Below are positions 1-7,173 of a stretch of DNA of 11,071 nt, piece after piece. The position numbers and the translations under genes were made by a program. Where the stretch lies: positions 1 to 11,071 of the forward strand of contig CAZHGD010000217.1 of the NCBI GenBank assembly GCA_964531735.1, in the 5' to 3' direction. Position 1 is the stretch's first letter; every line of letters starts with the position of its first letter. Under the pieces are notes generated by a model. The model had not been told where the DNA came from, did not search any database, and worked only from the letters and a program-made list of their open reading frames with translations. The DNA comes from CAZHGD01 sp964531735. GTDB lineage: Bacteria > Armatimonadota > UBA10988.

Positions 1-874
1 CGACCGGCGACGCCGCCCCGTCCAGGGCGCGTCGCAGCACGTCGGCCGCCGCCGGCGTGCCGATGCGGCCCAGGGCGATGGCCGCCGCGGACGCCACCTC
101 CGGGCTGCCGCTCTTCAGCAGCTCAGCCAGGCGGTCAACCGCGCCGGCATCGCGCCGGACGGCCACGGAGTTGATCACGCCAACCAGTGGGCCGCCCTGG
201 AGCGTGCCCAACGCGGCGCGCAAGGCGGCGTCGACCGCCGGGTCGGGCAGGTTCTCCAAGGCGTAGCGCGCCATATGGGCCAGCTTCGGGTCGCCGAGCA
301 GGCGAGCCAAGGCCGGCACCGCTTCGGCCGTGCCGAACACGGCCAACTGCTGGCAGGCCTCGACCTGCTGCTCCAGTGACCCGCTGTTGAGCCCCGCGAG
401 CAAGGTGCGCACGCTCTGCCGCGGCAGCACCGCGACGACCACCTGGAAGACGAACCGGCGCCGCGCGTCGGGCTGACCGTCGAAGTAGGCGCAGTCAGCG
501 CTGTCGGCCGGCAGCGCGTCACAGTAGAGCCCGATGCGCGTCTGCCCGGTGCGGTCGGCGATCTCCCAGTAGTAGGCGCCCGCCGGCAACGGCTCGGCCA
601 GGCGGACCTCGACCATCTCGTTGTCGCGCACCGCGGTCAGCACGCGGCGGGCCAGCAAGCGGTCACGCTGCGGTGTGTCGTAGAGCGACAGCGTCAGTCC
701 GCCCTCGTTGTCCGACCAGCTCGGCACGCAGACGCTCACGCCGGCCAGCGGCCGCGTCGCGGTGAAGCGCTGGCCCAGAACGTGGTGGTCGTTCAACGGC
801 ACGGGGGTACGCTGAGCCACCGCCGGCAAGGCGGCGCACAGGGCGATCAACGCAACGGCAGAACGAGTACGCAT
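1..874 (-). CDS. Secreted beta-sandwich + HEAT-repeat protein (3' end outside window)
   Basis: The frame opens with ATG at 874-872 and stays open for 291 codons to the left edge, so the C-terminus is missing. A GAGG motif sits 5 nt before the ATG. Residues 1-20 form a Sec-type signal peptide (basic start, hydrophobic core, AVA then Q at the likely cleavage site). Residues about 25-145 read as an all-beta domain with short strands and aromatic/Gly turns (for example GAYYWEIADRTGQ at 99-111), perhaps a carbohydrate-binding-like sandwich; this is inference. From about 155 onward there are helical HEAT-type repeats rich in Ala/Leu, with AVPALARLLGDP near 185-196 and VASAAAIALGRIGTPAAA near 260-277. 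Such HEAT proteins are frequent in exported proteomes of planctomycete-like bacteria and probably serve as protein-binding scaffolds. It starts 10 bp after the oxidoreductase gene stop, so it is the last operon gene visible. No catalytic motif is visible. Confidence 0.8.
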   Translation of the reverse strand, partial: MRTRSAVALIALCAALPAVAQRTPVPLNDHHVLGQRFTATRPLAGVSVCVPSWSDNEGGLTLSLYDTPQRDRLLARRVLTAVRDNEMVEVRLAEPLPAGAYYWEIADRTGQTRIGLYCDALPADSADCAYFDGQPDARRRFVFQVVVAVLPRQSVRTLLAGLNSGSLEQQVEACQQLAVFGTAEAVPALARLLGDPKLAHMARYALENLPDPAVDAALRAALGTLQGGPLVGVINSVAVRRDAGAVDRLAELLKSGSPEVASAAAIALGRIGTPAAADVLRRALDGAASPV

Positions 875-884
875 GGCCACCTCG

Positions 885-2252
885 CTACATCCGCCAGGGC
901 TCGCGCATCGCGCGGGAGAGGAGCCGGTTGGCTTCGGCGTCACCGGCGAAGGTCTCCTTCGCGGGGTCCCACTTCAGGCTGCGGTTGAGCTTGTAGGCGA
1001 TATGCGCCAGATGGCCCAGCGCCGCACCGCGATGGCCCAACTCCTCGTCGGTGCTGGTGCGCCCGCGCGAGCGGATGCAGTCGAGCCAGTTCTGGTGGTG
1101 GTTGTTGCCCCAGCCCACCTCATGGCGCGGCATCCGCATCTCCTCGAAGAGGGACTCCGGCGCCCCATCCACCCGGCCGGCCCCGTACAGCGCCGTGACC
1201 CAGCCGCGCTCGCCCACGAACAGCGCGCCGAAACTGCCTCGCAACTGCGCGTCGGCCGGCACCGCCTGGTACGCGCTCTTCACCTGGCCCCAGTCGTCGA
1301 CCAGGTGGACCAGCGCGCCGTTGGCGAAGCGATAGGTCAACGTGGGGTAGCGCCCCGCTGCCGGATGGATGATCTCCACCGGGCCGGTGCGCTCCACGCC
1401 GAGGCCGTACTGAACCACATCGGCGCTGTGCGAGTGGTGCCAGGTCACCGACGCGGCGCCGAAGTCGTCGCAGAAGGCCCACGGCACCACACCCGGGATC
1501 GGGTTGCGGTGGAACCGGCTGTTGTACGGCCGCCACGGCGCCGGGCCGACCCACAGGTCCCAGTCGAGGCCCGCGGGCACCGGCTCCGCCGGCAGCGGGT
1601 AGTTCACCGGCGTGTAGCCGCCTTCCACCTTCGACCACAGCGTGAAGGCGTGCTTGACGGCGCCCAGCCCACCTTCGCGCACGAACTGGATCACGCGGCG
1701 GTAGGTGGTGATCGACCGATACTGGGTCCCGGTCTGGAAGACGCGGGCGTACTCGCGCATCACGTCGACCAGCCGGCGGCCCTCGGCCACCGTCAACGAG
1801 ATCGGCTTCTCGCAGTAGACGTCCTTGCCGGCCTTGGCCGCGTCGATGGACTGCAGGGTGTGCCAGTGGTCGGGCGTGGCAATCAGCACCGCGTCGAGGT
1901 CCGGCCGGGCCAGCGCCTCGCGGTAGTCGTTGTAGGCTTTGACCGCCTTGTACGAAGCCGACCCGCGCTGGTTGGCATAGGCCGCTTCGGAGCGGCGCAG
2001 GCCATCTTCGCGGCGCACCTGGTCCACATCGCAGACGGCCAGCACCTGGATTGCCGGATTGCCCAGGCAGTAGTTGAGGTGACCGTTGCCCATGGCGCCC
2101 AGGCCGATCACGGCCACGGTGATGCGCTCGCTCGGCGCCACCTGGGCGCGCGCCGCCGCCGGCCACACCAGAGCGCTCGCCGCCGCGCCGGCGGCTCGCT
2201 TCAGCACCTCGCGCCGGGTCACCGCCGGCTGCGGGTCGTTGCGCTTACTCAT
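885..2252 (-). CDS. Tat-exported Gfo/Idh/MocA family oxidoreductase
   Basis: A 455-residue protein. Residues 12-36 form a twin-arginine signal (TRREVLKRAAG, then an Ala-rich core and ARA before Q37), so it is probably exported folded with its nicotinamide cofactor bound. The Rossmann fold starts at about 44, with glycine loop GLGAMGNG at 50-57, acidic strand end CDVD at 74-77, TPDHWH at 126-131 and the family signature CEKP at 147-150 (Lys149 expected in the active site). The C-terminal alpha/beta domain carries WDLWVGPAPWRPYN (231-244) and the His-rich WHHSHSADVV (271-280). The family oxidises or epimerises sugar hydroxyls; substrate is not predictable here. The ATG is chosen because it gives the intact Tat signal, has AAGG 7 nt upstream, and overlaps the previous gene's TGA as ATGA. 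That overlap suggests translational coupling to the ThuA/TIM-barrel gene. Confidence 0.93.
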   Translation of the reverse strand: MSKRNDPQPAVTRREVLKRAAGAAASALVWPAAARAQVAPSERITVAVIGLGAMGNGHLNYCLGNPAIQVLAVCDVDQVRREDGLRRSEAAYANQRGSASYKAVKAYNDYREALARPDLDAVLIATPDHWHTLQSIDAAKAGKDVYCEKPISLTVAEGRRLVDVMREYARVFQTGTQYRSITTYRRVIQFVREGGLGAVKHAFTLWSKVEGGYTPVNYPLPAEPVPAGLDWDLWVGPAPWRPYNSRFHRNPIPGVVPWAFCDDFGAASVTWHHSHSADVVQYGLGVERTGPVEIIHPAAGRYPTLTYRFANGALVHLVDDWGQVKSAYQAVPADAQLRGSFGALFVGERGWVTALYGAGRVDGAPESLFEEMRMPRHEVGWGNNHHQNWLDCIRSRGRTSTDEELGHRGAALGHLAHIAYKLNRSLKWDPAKETFAGDAEANRLLSRAMREPWRM

Positions 2253-3967
2253 CGCTCCGCCTTGTCTGCCGCCTTGAGGCTGAGGTCGTTGAAGAAGGCG
2301 ACGGTCCGTGCGATCTCGGGCATCGATTCGAGCCAGTTGTAGGCGTACTCCAGACCGTACATGACCGGCCGGATGTTCAAGCGGTGCATCGCCAGAATCA
2401 GCCGCTCGGTCTGGCCCACGCCGGTGCCCCACGGCACGTCGTGCCCGTCGGCGCCGAGGGCGTGCAGGTCGTGCATCTGGATGGTGACCAAATGGTCCTT
2501 GAGCTTCTCGATGCCGGCCACGGGATCCAGCCCAGCGCGGACCCAGTAGCCGATGTCCGGGCAGGCGCCGATCATCGGGCTCAGCCCGGTCAGCGACTTC
2601 AGCATGGCCTCCGGCGTGCAGTAGTTCGGCGACGCCTTCGGGTCGTGGTTGTGGAGGCCGACCTTGATGCCGTACTCCTGGCAGAACCGGTCGATGGTCG
2701 GCAGCGCCGCCACCGCGGGCTCGGCAATGAAGGTCTCGATGCCCAGCTTGCGGCCGAACTCGAACACCTTGCGGCAGCCCGCCTCGTCACCCGGGATGTT
2801 CTGGTAGTAGTAGGTCAGCAGCCGAATGCCGGCCGCGTCGAGCTTGAGCCGGATCTGCTGGATCTCGTCATCGGTGAGCGTGGGCTCGAAGTTCTTGGCG
2901 ATGCTGCCGCTGACCTTCTGGAAGCTCAGCGCGCCCATGTAGGGCAACCCGAGCTGGGCCACCTTGTCGACCGCCTCGAAGAAGGTGTACTTGTGGAAGG
3001 TGTAGGCCTCCACGCCCAGCCGCCAGCCGAGTTTCTCCTGAGCGCGTATCGCCGGCGTGAGGCGCGCGCTGGGAACCGTCGGCGCGGGCAGGTCGCCCAG
3101 AGCGAACTGCGCGGCGGCCAGATAGAACCGCAGCATCGCCGGGTCCCAGAAGGTCTTCGGATTGTGCGCCAACGACGAGTAGAACACCCGCCCGCGCCCG
3201 TAGCTGCGGACCCAGGCCACCGCGTAGTCTTCGTCCTCGCGCAGCTTCGGCAGGCGGTCGACGCCTTGCCGCCGGGCCGACTTCTGGTTGTCCAGGCTGA
3301 GCAGCACGCGGACGCGGTGACGCGAGTACGGGCCGCTGAACCGGAAGAACTCGTCGGCGTGCTCGAACTCGCTGGGCAGCATCGCGATCACCGGATGCCC
3401 CGGCTCCTCGGCGCGGATGACCGCCGGCTCGTCGGCCACCCGATGGTTGGCGCCCCGTCCGCCGAGCAGGCAACCGAACTCGGGCCAGTCGTCGGCGGCG
3501 CCCTGGTCCCAGCGCGTGAACCCGACGGTGGTGCCATGCACGCCCATCAGGCCGCCACCACCCAGGACGAACTCCAGCAGGTTGCGCCGCCAGGCCGGGT
3601 CGGTGAACTGGTTGCCGACGGTGTTGTTGAAGAACACGGCGTCGAACGTCTTCAGGCTGGCGGCCGAGAAGACCGCCGGATCGCGACTGATCACGGTCTC
3701 GAAGGCGCCCGTCTTGCGGCCTAGCAGCGTGAACGCCGTGTTGGCCACCGGAATCGACCCGTGGCCGCCGTAGCCCACGTTGACATCGAAGATCAGCAGT
3801 CGGCGCGGCTTGAGCGGCTTGGCCGGCGCCGCGGCGGGCAGGGCCGCCTCGATGCGCTTGGTCTCAGCCGGCCCGGTCAACGTGGGCAGCGCGAACGCCG
3901 CCGCGCCCACGGCCGATCCGGCCGCCCCTAGCACGACGAGCGTTGCGCACAGAGCCAACCGTCGCAT
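2249..3967 (-). CDS. Exported ThuA domain-sugar isomerase/epimerase (TIM barrel) fusion
   Basis: A 572-residue protein with two domains. Residues 1-26 are a hydrophobic export signal or membrane anchor after MRR. Residues about 55-290 are a ThuA-like, class I amidotransferase-fold domain: LLIFDVN (57-63), MGVHGTT (141-147), WPEFGCLLGG (161-170), HPVIAMLPSEFEHADEFFRF (191-210) and AWVRSYGRGRVFYSSLAHNP (251-270). Residues about 313-565 are a xylose-isomerase-like/AP endonuclease 2 TIM barrel, starting GWRLGVEAYTF. Likely metal ligands are Glu416 (IAEPA), Asp471 (CPDIG), His499 (MHD) and Glu540 (GLEYAY), with His439/His441 (LHNHD) in the pocket. ThuA proteins belong to trehalose/3-keto-sugar metabolism; the barrels isomerise, epimerise or eliminate sugars. 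The start has GGAGG 6 nt upstream. It lies 59 bp after the radical enzyme and overlaps the oxidoreductase by 4 bp. One reading frame spans both domains with no frameshift. Confidence 0.92.
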   Translation of the reverse strand: MRRLALCATLVVLGAAGSAVGAAAFALPTLTGPAETKRIEAALPAAAPAKPLKPRRLLIFDVNVGYGGHGSIPVANTAFTLLGRKTGAFETVISRDPAVFSAASLKTFDAVFFNNTVGNQFTDPAWRRNLLEFVLGGGGLMGVHGTTVGFTRWDQGAADDWPEFGCLLGGRGANHRVADEPAVIRAEEPGHPVIAMLPSEFEHADEFFRFSGPYSRHRVRVLLSLDNQKSARRQGVDRLPKLREDEDYAVAWVRSYGRGRVFYSSLAHNPKTFWDPAMLRFYLAAAQFALGDLPAPTVPSARLTPAIRAQEKLGWRLGVEAYTFHKYTFFEAVDKVAQLGLPYMGALSFQKVSGSIAKNFEPTLTDDEIQQIRLKLDAAGIRLLTYYYQNIPGDEAGCRKVFEFGRKLGIETFIAEPAVAALPTIDRFCQEYGIKVGLHNHDPKASPNYCTPEAMLKSLTGLSPMIGACPDIGYWVRAGLDPVAGIEKLKDHLVTIQMHDLHALGADGHDVPWGTGVGQTERLILAMHRLNIRPVMYGLEYAYNWLESMPEIARTVAFFNDLSLKAADKAER

Positions 3968-4026
3968 GGTCCACCTCCGGTGCCCGACGCTTCGCTGCCC
4001 TGAGCCTGTTCCCTGCCCTCGGGCGG

Positions 4027-6276
4027 CTACATCGCGTACTGGTTGCGCCGGATCATCTCGTTCTGCATCTCCACCGGCAGCGCCACGAACCGCGCCGACA
4101 TGCCGCAAACGCGGACTGTCAGGTCACGGTATTGCTCGGGGTGCTCCTGCGCGGCGCGCAACGTGCGCTCGTCGACGCAGTTCATCTGGCAGGTGGCGCC
4201 GCCGCTGGCCGCGAAGGCCCGCTCCAGCGCCGTCAGGTGCGCGCTGGTCAGCTTGGCCAGCGGCAGTTGCAGATCGAGGATGGCGTTCGCCGCGCAGTGC
4301 TGCAGGTCGAGGCCGGCCAGCGAGTTGATCACCGCCGTGACCGGCACCGCGCGATGCAGGTTGCGCGGCGAGATGCCGTGCGAGAACACCTCACCCGCAC
4401 GGCGGCCGTCCGGCGTCGCCGCGGCCTGCTTGGCCCGGGTCAGGTAGTTGTGATAGTAGGCGAAGAAGCTCAACTGGAACGGCCCGCCGCGCTCGTTGAG
4501 CAGCCCCTCGGGGATCGCCGCCAGGTCGTCGAACAGCCGCTGGGCCAGGGCGTTCACCGCCGGGTCGTCGTCGCCGTACTTCGGCAGCGCCAGCACCTCG
4601 TGCAGCAGCCGGTCGTGGCCTTGCCAGTCCGCGCGCACGGCGTCGAGGACGTCACTCAGCGCATACCGGCCCTCGTCGAAGCAGAGCCGCTTGAGCGCGT
4701 AGAGCGAGTCGAGCAGGTTGGCGAAGCCGACCATGGGCAGCGCCGTCGGGCTGTAGCGGGCGCCGCCGGCGGTGTAGTCGCGGCGCTGCTCCAGACAGCC
4801 GGCCAGCGACGACGAGAAGAACGGCGCTGGGTTGACCTGCGGCCAGACCGAGCCGTTGCAGGCGATCAACTCGGCGGTCTGCCGGCACGCGTCGGCGATG
4901 GTCTGGAGCACCCGGTCGTACAGCTCGGCGAAGCTCGGCGCCCCATCGAGCCGCCGGATGGTCAACTCGGTGGCCGCCAGGTCCTCGCGCAACTCGGGGT
5001 GCTCGTGGATGGCCAGTTCGAGCAGGCGCGGCAGGTGGATGTAGCACGCGGCGCCGGCCGAGTGCTCCAGTCCCTCCAGGATCGGTTCGTGGCAGCCGCC
5101 CGCCACGTAGCGGCGCGCGTCTTCCAGACGCTTGCCGGCCCGCACCTGCGCGGGGACCAGGCAATCGTCGTTGAACAGCGCAAAGACGTTGCGCCCGGCC
5201 AGCAATTGCCGGTTGATCTCGTCCAGGTAGGCGGCCGGCGAACCACTGCCATAGCGACAGTTGAGCTTCGGGTTCATCAGGTGGTGGCGTTCGTGCGCTT
5301 CCAGCACCAGGAACGTCACCTCGTTGCAGACCACCTCGCCGCGCTCGTCACAGCCACCCAAGACCAGCGTGGTCGAGGTCTCCTGGAAGTCGGCCGTGTA
5401 GAAGTCCTTCTTGTGGTCGGTCGGCAGCAGCCAGCGCTCGACGAGGTCGAGGGCCCCCTCGCGCGTCAGCACGCCGGCGGCGACGTCGCGGCGATAGAGG
5501 TCGCCGAGCAGGCGGTCGACGTGCCCGATGACGGAGACGCCGATGCCCTCGATGCTGGAGCACACCTCGCGCAAGAACCAGAGCGTGGCCAGACCCTCGT
5601 AGAAGCTCGCCGGCGGCTGCCAGGGCACGCGCCCGGCGGTGTCCGCGATGAGCGTCAGGAAGCGCCGCGCGGTGTCGTCGGGCGCGGTGGCCACGCGCGC
5701 GGCGGCCGCCGCGGCGAACTTGGCCCCGATGGCGCGAACCGCCAGGAGGCTCCGCTGAACGGCCGCGATGAAGTCGGCCTCGTCGGCGGTCCGACACCCG
5801 TCGGCGGCGGCCACGGCCCGCTCGTAGAGCCCGGCCAGCCCCTGCCGGAAGACCACGCCGGCGCCGAAGCAGGTGTGGTCGGAATCCGGGAAGATGCCGT
5901 AGAAGTCGCTGATGCCCAGCCGCTCGCGCAGGTTCCGGATGCGCAGGTTGCGCGGATTGTGGTCACCGAAGAGGTGCGAGCGCCGCTTGAACAGCCAGGC
6001 CGCCGCGTTGTACGGGTCGAACGGCACGCCCCAGGACTCCGACTCCTTGAGGCCCATCTCCCAGTAGAACGGGCTGTGCGCGAAGATCACCGGCTCGAAC
6101 TCAGCCGCCAGTGTCTCATGGAGCTGCGCCTTGAGCAGATAGGTGGACTCCTCAGGATGGGCCGCCGCGTAGGCGTCCATCAGTTCGGCGATCCGGCCGG
6201 CCATGGCCTGGGCCTCGGGCTCTCGCCGCGAATGGGCGTAGTAGTAGCCGCGCAACTCGTCTTTCAGGGTGTCCAT
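4027..6276 (-). CDS. Glycyl radical enzyme, dehydratase/lyase-type (PFL superfamily)
   Basis: A 749-residue protein of normal length for the superfamily, with no signal peptide, so cytoplasmic. The PFL-like barrel holds the catalytic cysteine in GGCHEP (393-398, Cys395). The C-terminal Gly radical domain holds TPDGRRAGEVFSHGISP (621-637), CQMNCVDERTLRAAQEHP (696-713) and the radical loop RVCGMSARF (722-730, Gly725). The Cys-X-Glu arrangement (Cys395, Glu397) is typical of the glycerol/propanediol dehydratase, choline lyase and hydroxyproline dehydratase branches, not of true pyruvate formate-lyase, which has Cys-Cys. A dehydration or C-X eliminating role is therefore more likely than pyruvate cleavage. 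Two departures stand out: His396 where Val is common, and Met726 where Tyr or Phe normally follows the radical glycine. The radical SAM activase needed to make the radical is not in the window. The start has GGGAG 8 nt upstream and lies 3 bp after the dehydrogenase stop. Confidence 0.92.
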   Translation of the reverse strand: MDTLKDELRGYYYAHSRREPEAQAMAGRIAELMDAYAAAHPEESTYLLKAQLHETLAAEFEPVIFAHSPFYWEMGLKESESWGVPFDPYNAAAWLFKRRSHLFGDHNPRNLRIRNLRERLGISDFYGIFPDSDHTCFGAGVVFRQGLAGLYERAVAAADGCRTADEADFIAAVQRSLLAVRAIGAKFAAAAAARVATAPDDTARRFLTLIADTAGRVPWQPPASFYEGLATLWFLREVCSSIEGIGVSVIGHVDRLLGDLYRRDVAAGVLTREGALDLVERWLLPTDHKKDFYTADFQETSTTLVLGGCDERGEVVCNEVTFLVLEAHERHHLMNPKLNCRYGSGSPAAYLDEINRQLLAGRNVFALFNDDCLVPAQVRAGKRLEDARRYVAGGCHEPILEGLEHSAGAACYIHLPRLLELAIHEHPELREDLAATELTIRRLDGAPSFAELYDRVLQTIADACRQTAELIACNGSVWPQVNPAPFFSSSLAGCLEQRRDYTAGGARYSPTALPMVGFANLLDSLYALKRLCFDEGRYALSDVLDAVRADWQGHDRLLHEVLALPKYGDDDPAVNALAQRLFDDLAAIPEGLLNERGGPFQLSFFAYYHNYLTRAKQAAATPDGRRAGEVFSHGISPRNLHRAVPVTAVINSLAGLDLQHCAANAILDLQLPLAKLTSAHLTALERAFAASGGATCQMNCVDERTLRAAQEHPEQYRDLTVRVCGMSARFVALPVEMQNEMIRRNQYAM

Positions 6277-6279
6277 CGT

Positions 6280-7038
6280 CTACGCTCCCGTGAAGCCACC
6301 GTCCACGATCAGGGTCTGCCCGTGGACGTGCGCGCTCATGTCACTGGCCAGAAACAGCACCGGCCCGATGATGTCCTCGACCTCACCCAGCCGGCCCGAC
6401 GGGATCGGCCGGCAACGCGCCGCCACCGCCTCCGGGTCGGCGAACAGCGCGGCGTTGATGTCGGTGTTGAAGATGCCCGGCGCGAGGCAGTTGACGTTGA
6501 TGCCGTGCCGTGCCAGCGCCCCGGCCAGGCTGCGCGTCAGGCCCACCAGGGCGCTCTTCGCCGTGGCATAGGCCACCAGGCTCGCACCTTCCTTGAACGC
6601 CGCCGTGGACCCGATCTGGATGATCTTGCCCCGGCCGTGCGCCGCCATGAGACGGCCCGCCTGCTGTGAGAGTTCGAACACCGCGTCGAGCAGCACGGAC
6701 ATATCGTGGTCCCATTGCTCCAGCGGGTACTCCAGCGCCGGCGCACAGAACAGCGCTCCGGCGTTGTTGATCAGGATGTCGAGCCGGCCGTGCGCGGCGT
6801 GGACGCGGTCCAGCAGGCCCGCGCGCTCCTCGCGTTGGGCCAGATCGGCCTGGACGTAGCTGGCCTGCCCGCCGCAGGCGCGGATCTCGGCCAGCGCCGC
6901 CTCGGCCTCCGGGCTCTGCGAGACGATCACCGTGTGCGCGCCGCGCCGCGCCAGTTCCACCGCCATGGCGCGCCCCAGCCCGCGGCGGCCACCGGTGACC
7001 ACCGCCACCTGGCCGCTGAAGTCGAAGTACTCCCGCAC
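6280..7038 (-). CDS. Short-chain dehydrogenase/reductase (classical SDR)
   Basis: A 252-residue cytoplasmic NAD(P)-dependent oxidoreductase of classical SDR length. Cofactor loop TGGRRGLG is at 15-22, NNAG at 91-94, catalytic Ser144 (QIGSTAAF) and the Tyr157/Lys161 pair (VAYATAK). The C-terminal LAPGIFNTDINAALF (185-199) and HVHGQTLIVDGGF (237-249) are standard. Among named subfamilies it reads most like gluconate 5-dehydrogenase or 2-deoxy-D-gluconate (KduD-type) enzymes, but substrate calls inside SDRs are unreliable. Translation starts at GTG (7038-7036), supported by a strong GAGGAGG 6 nt upstream; the open frame continues further upstream only because this DNA is GC-rich. It is the first gene of the five-gene operon and faces away from the glycosyltransferase across a 135-bp spacer. 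Confidence 0.93.
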   Translation of the reverse strand: MREYFDFSGQVAVVTGGRRGLGRAMAVELARRGAHTVIVSQSPEAEAALAEIRACGGQASYVQADLAQREERAGLLDRVHAAHGRLDILINNAGALFCAPALEYPLEQWDHDMSVLLDAVFELSQQAGRLMAAHGRGKIIQIGSTAAFKEGASLVAYATAKSALVGLTRSLAGALARHGINVNCLAPGIFNTDINAALFADPEAVAARCRPIPSGRLGEVEDIIGPVLFLASDMSAHVHGQTLIVDGGFTGA

Positions 7039-7044
7039 GCTACG

Positions 7045-7051
7045 CCTCCTC
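7045..7051 (-). promoter_or_regulatory. Strong ribosome-binding site for the SDR GTG start
   Basis: On the minus strand these bases read GAGGAGG, ending 6 nt before the GTG at 7038. This fixes the start of the dehydrogenase, since no ATG lies nearby in frame. Confidence 0.8.
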
Positions 7052-7054
7052 GCG

Positions 7055-7087
7055 CCACCGGTGCAGGCGGTTCGGCCTGCGCGGTGG
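7055..7087. repeat. 33-bp imperfect inverted repeat in the divergent spacer
   Basis: Arms are CCACCGGTGCAGGC (7055-7068) and GCCTGCGCGGTGG (7075-7087), separated by the 6-base loop GGTTCG. All but about three central arm bases pair. On the minus strand the hairpin ends 3 nt upstream of the GAGGAGG ribosome-binding site of the dehydrogenase. On the plus strand it lies 28 bp upstream of the putative -35 box of the glycosyltransferase promoter. It could be a dyad operator for a regulator acting on the operon or on both genes, or an RNA hairpin in the operon leader. No T-run follows either arm, so it is not an intrinsic terminator. Confidence 0.6.
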
Positions 7088-7115
7088 CTCACCTCCCCGG
7101 CGCCCGGCCTGCCCC

Positions 7116-7145
7116 TTGCCGCCATTCGGCCCGCCCTGCTACACT
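7116..7145 (+). promoter_or_regulatory. Putative sigma70-type promoter with extended -10 for the glycosyltransferase
   Basis: TTGCCG (7116-7121) and TACACT (7140-7145) are separated by 18 bases. TG one base before the -10 box (7137-7138) gives an extended -10 element. Transcription would begin around 7152, leaving a leader of roughly 20 nt before the GTG start. The match is by eye against the enterobacterial consensus and the host's own consensus is unknown. No comparable promoter was visible on the minus strand for the operon. Confidence 0.4.
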
Positions 7146-7163
7146 CGCAGCGCCGTCGCTCCC

Positions 7164-7167
7164 GGAG
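7164..7167 (+). promoter_or_regulatory. Ribosome-binding site for the glycosyltransferase GTG start
   Basis: GGAG ends 6 nt before GTG at 7174-7176. The in-frame TTG at 7168 directly abuts it and is too close to be used, so GTG is preferred. Confidence 0.6.
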
Positions 7168-7173
7168 TTGCCT

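Noticed and set aside
873..3724. Long plus-strand open frames (873-2342 and 2384-3724)
   Set aside because: They are shadows of the oxidoreductase and ThuA/TIM-barrel genes, with no recognisable family and no start signals.
3968..4026. Possible internal promoter or terminator in the 59-bp gap before the ThuA fusion
   Set aside because: No -35/-10 pair, no stable hairpin with a T-run and no extended dyad were visible; only the ribosome-binding site of the next gene is clear.
4027..6276. Reading the radical enzyme as a true pyruvate formate-lyase
   Set aside because: The Cys-Cys pair of pyruvate formate-lyase is absent. The active site is Gly-Cys-His-Glu-Pro, matching the Cys-X-Glu dehydratase/eliminase branch.
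3943..6669. 908-codon open frame on the plus strand
   Set aside because: It lies antisense to the glycyl radical enzyme and reads as Arg/Gly/Val/His-rich low-complexity protein with no domain. In DNA this GC-rich, antisense frames lack stops by composition, whereas the minus-strand gene has clear catalytic motifs.
6706..7173. Upstream extension of the glycosyltransferase frame over the SDR gene
   Set aside because: The extension is low-complexity and antisense to the SDR. Homology-like sequence starts only at the GTG at 7174, which has its own GGAG site.
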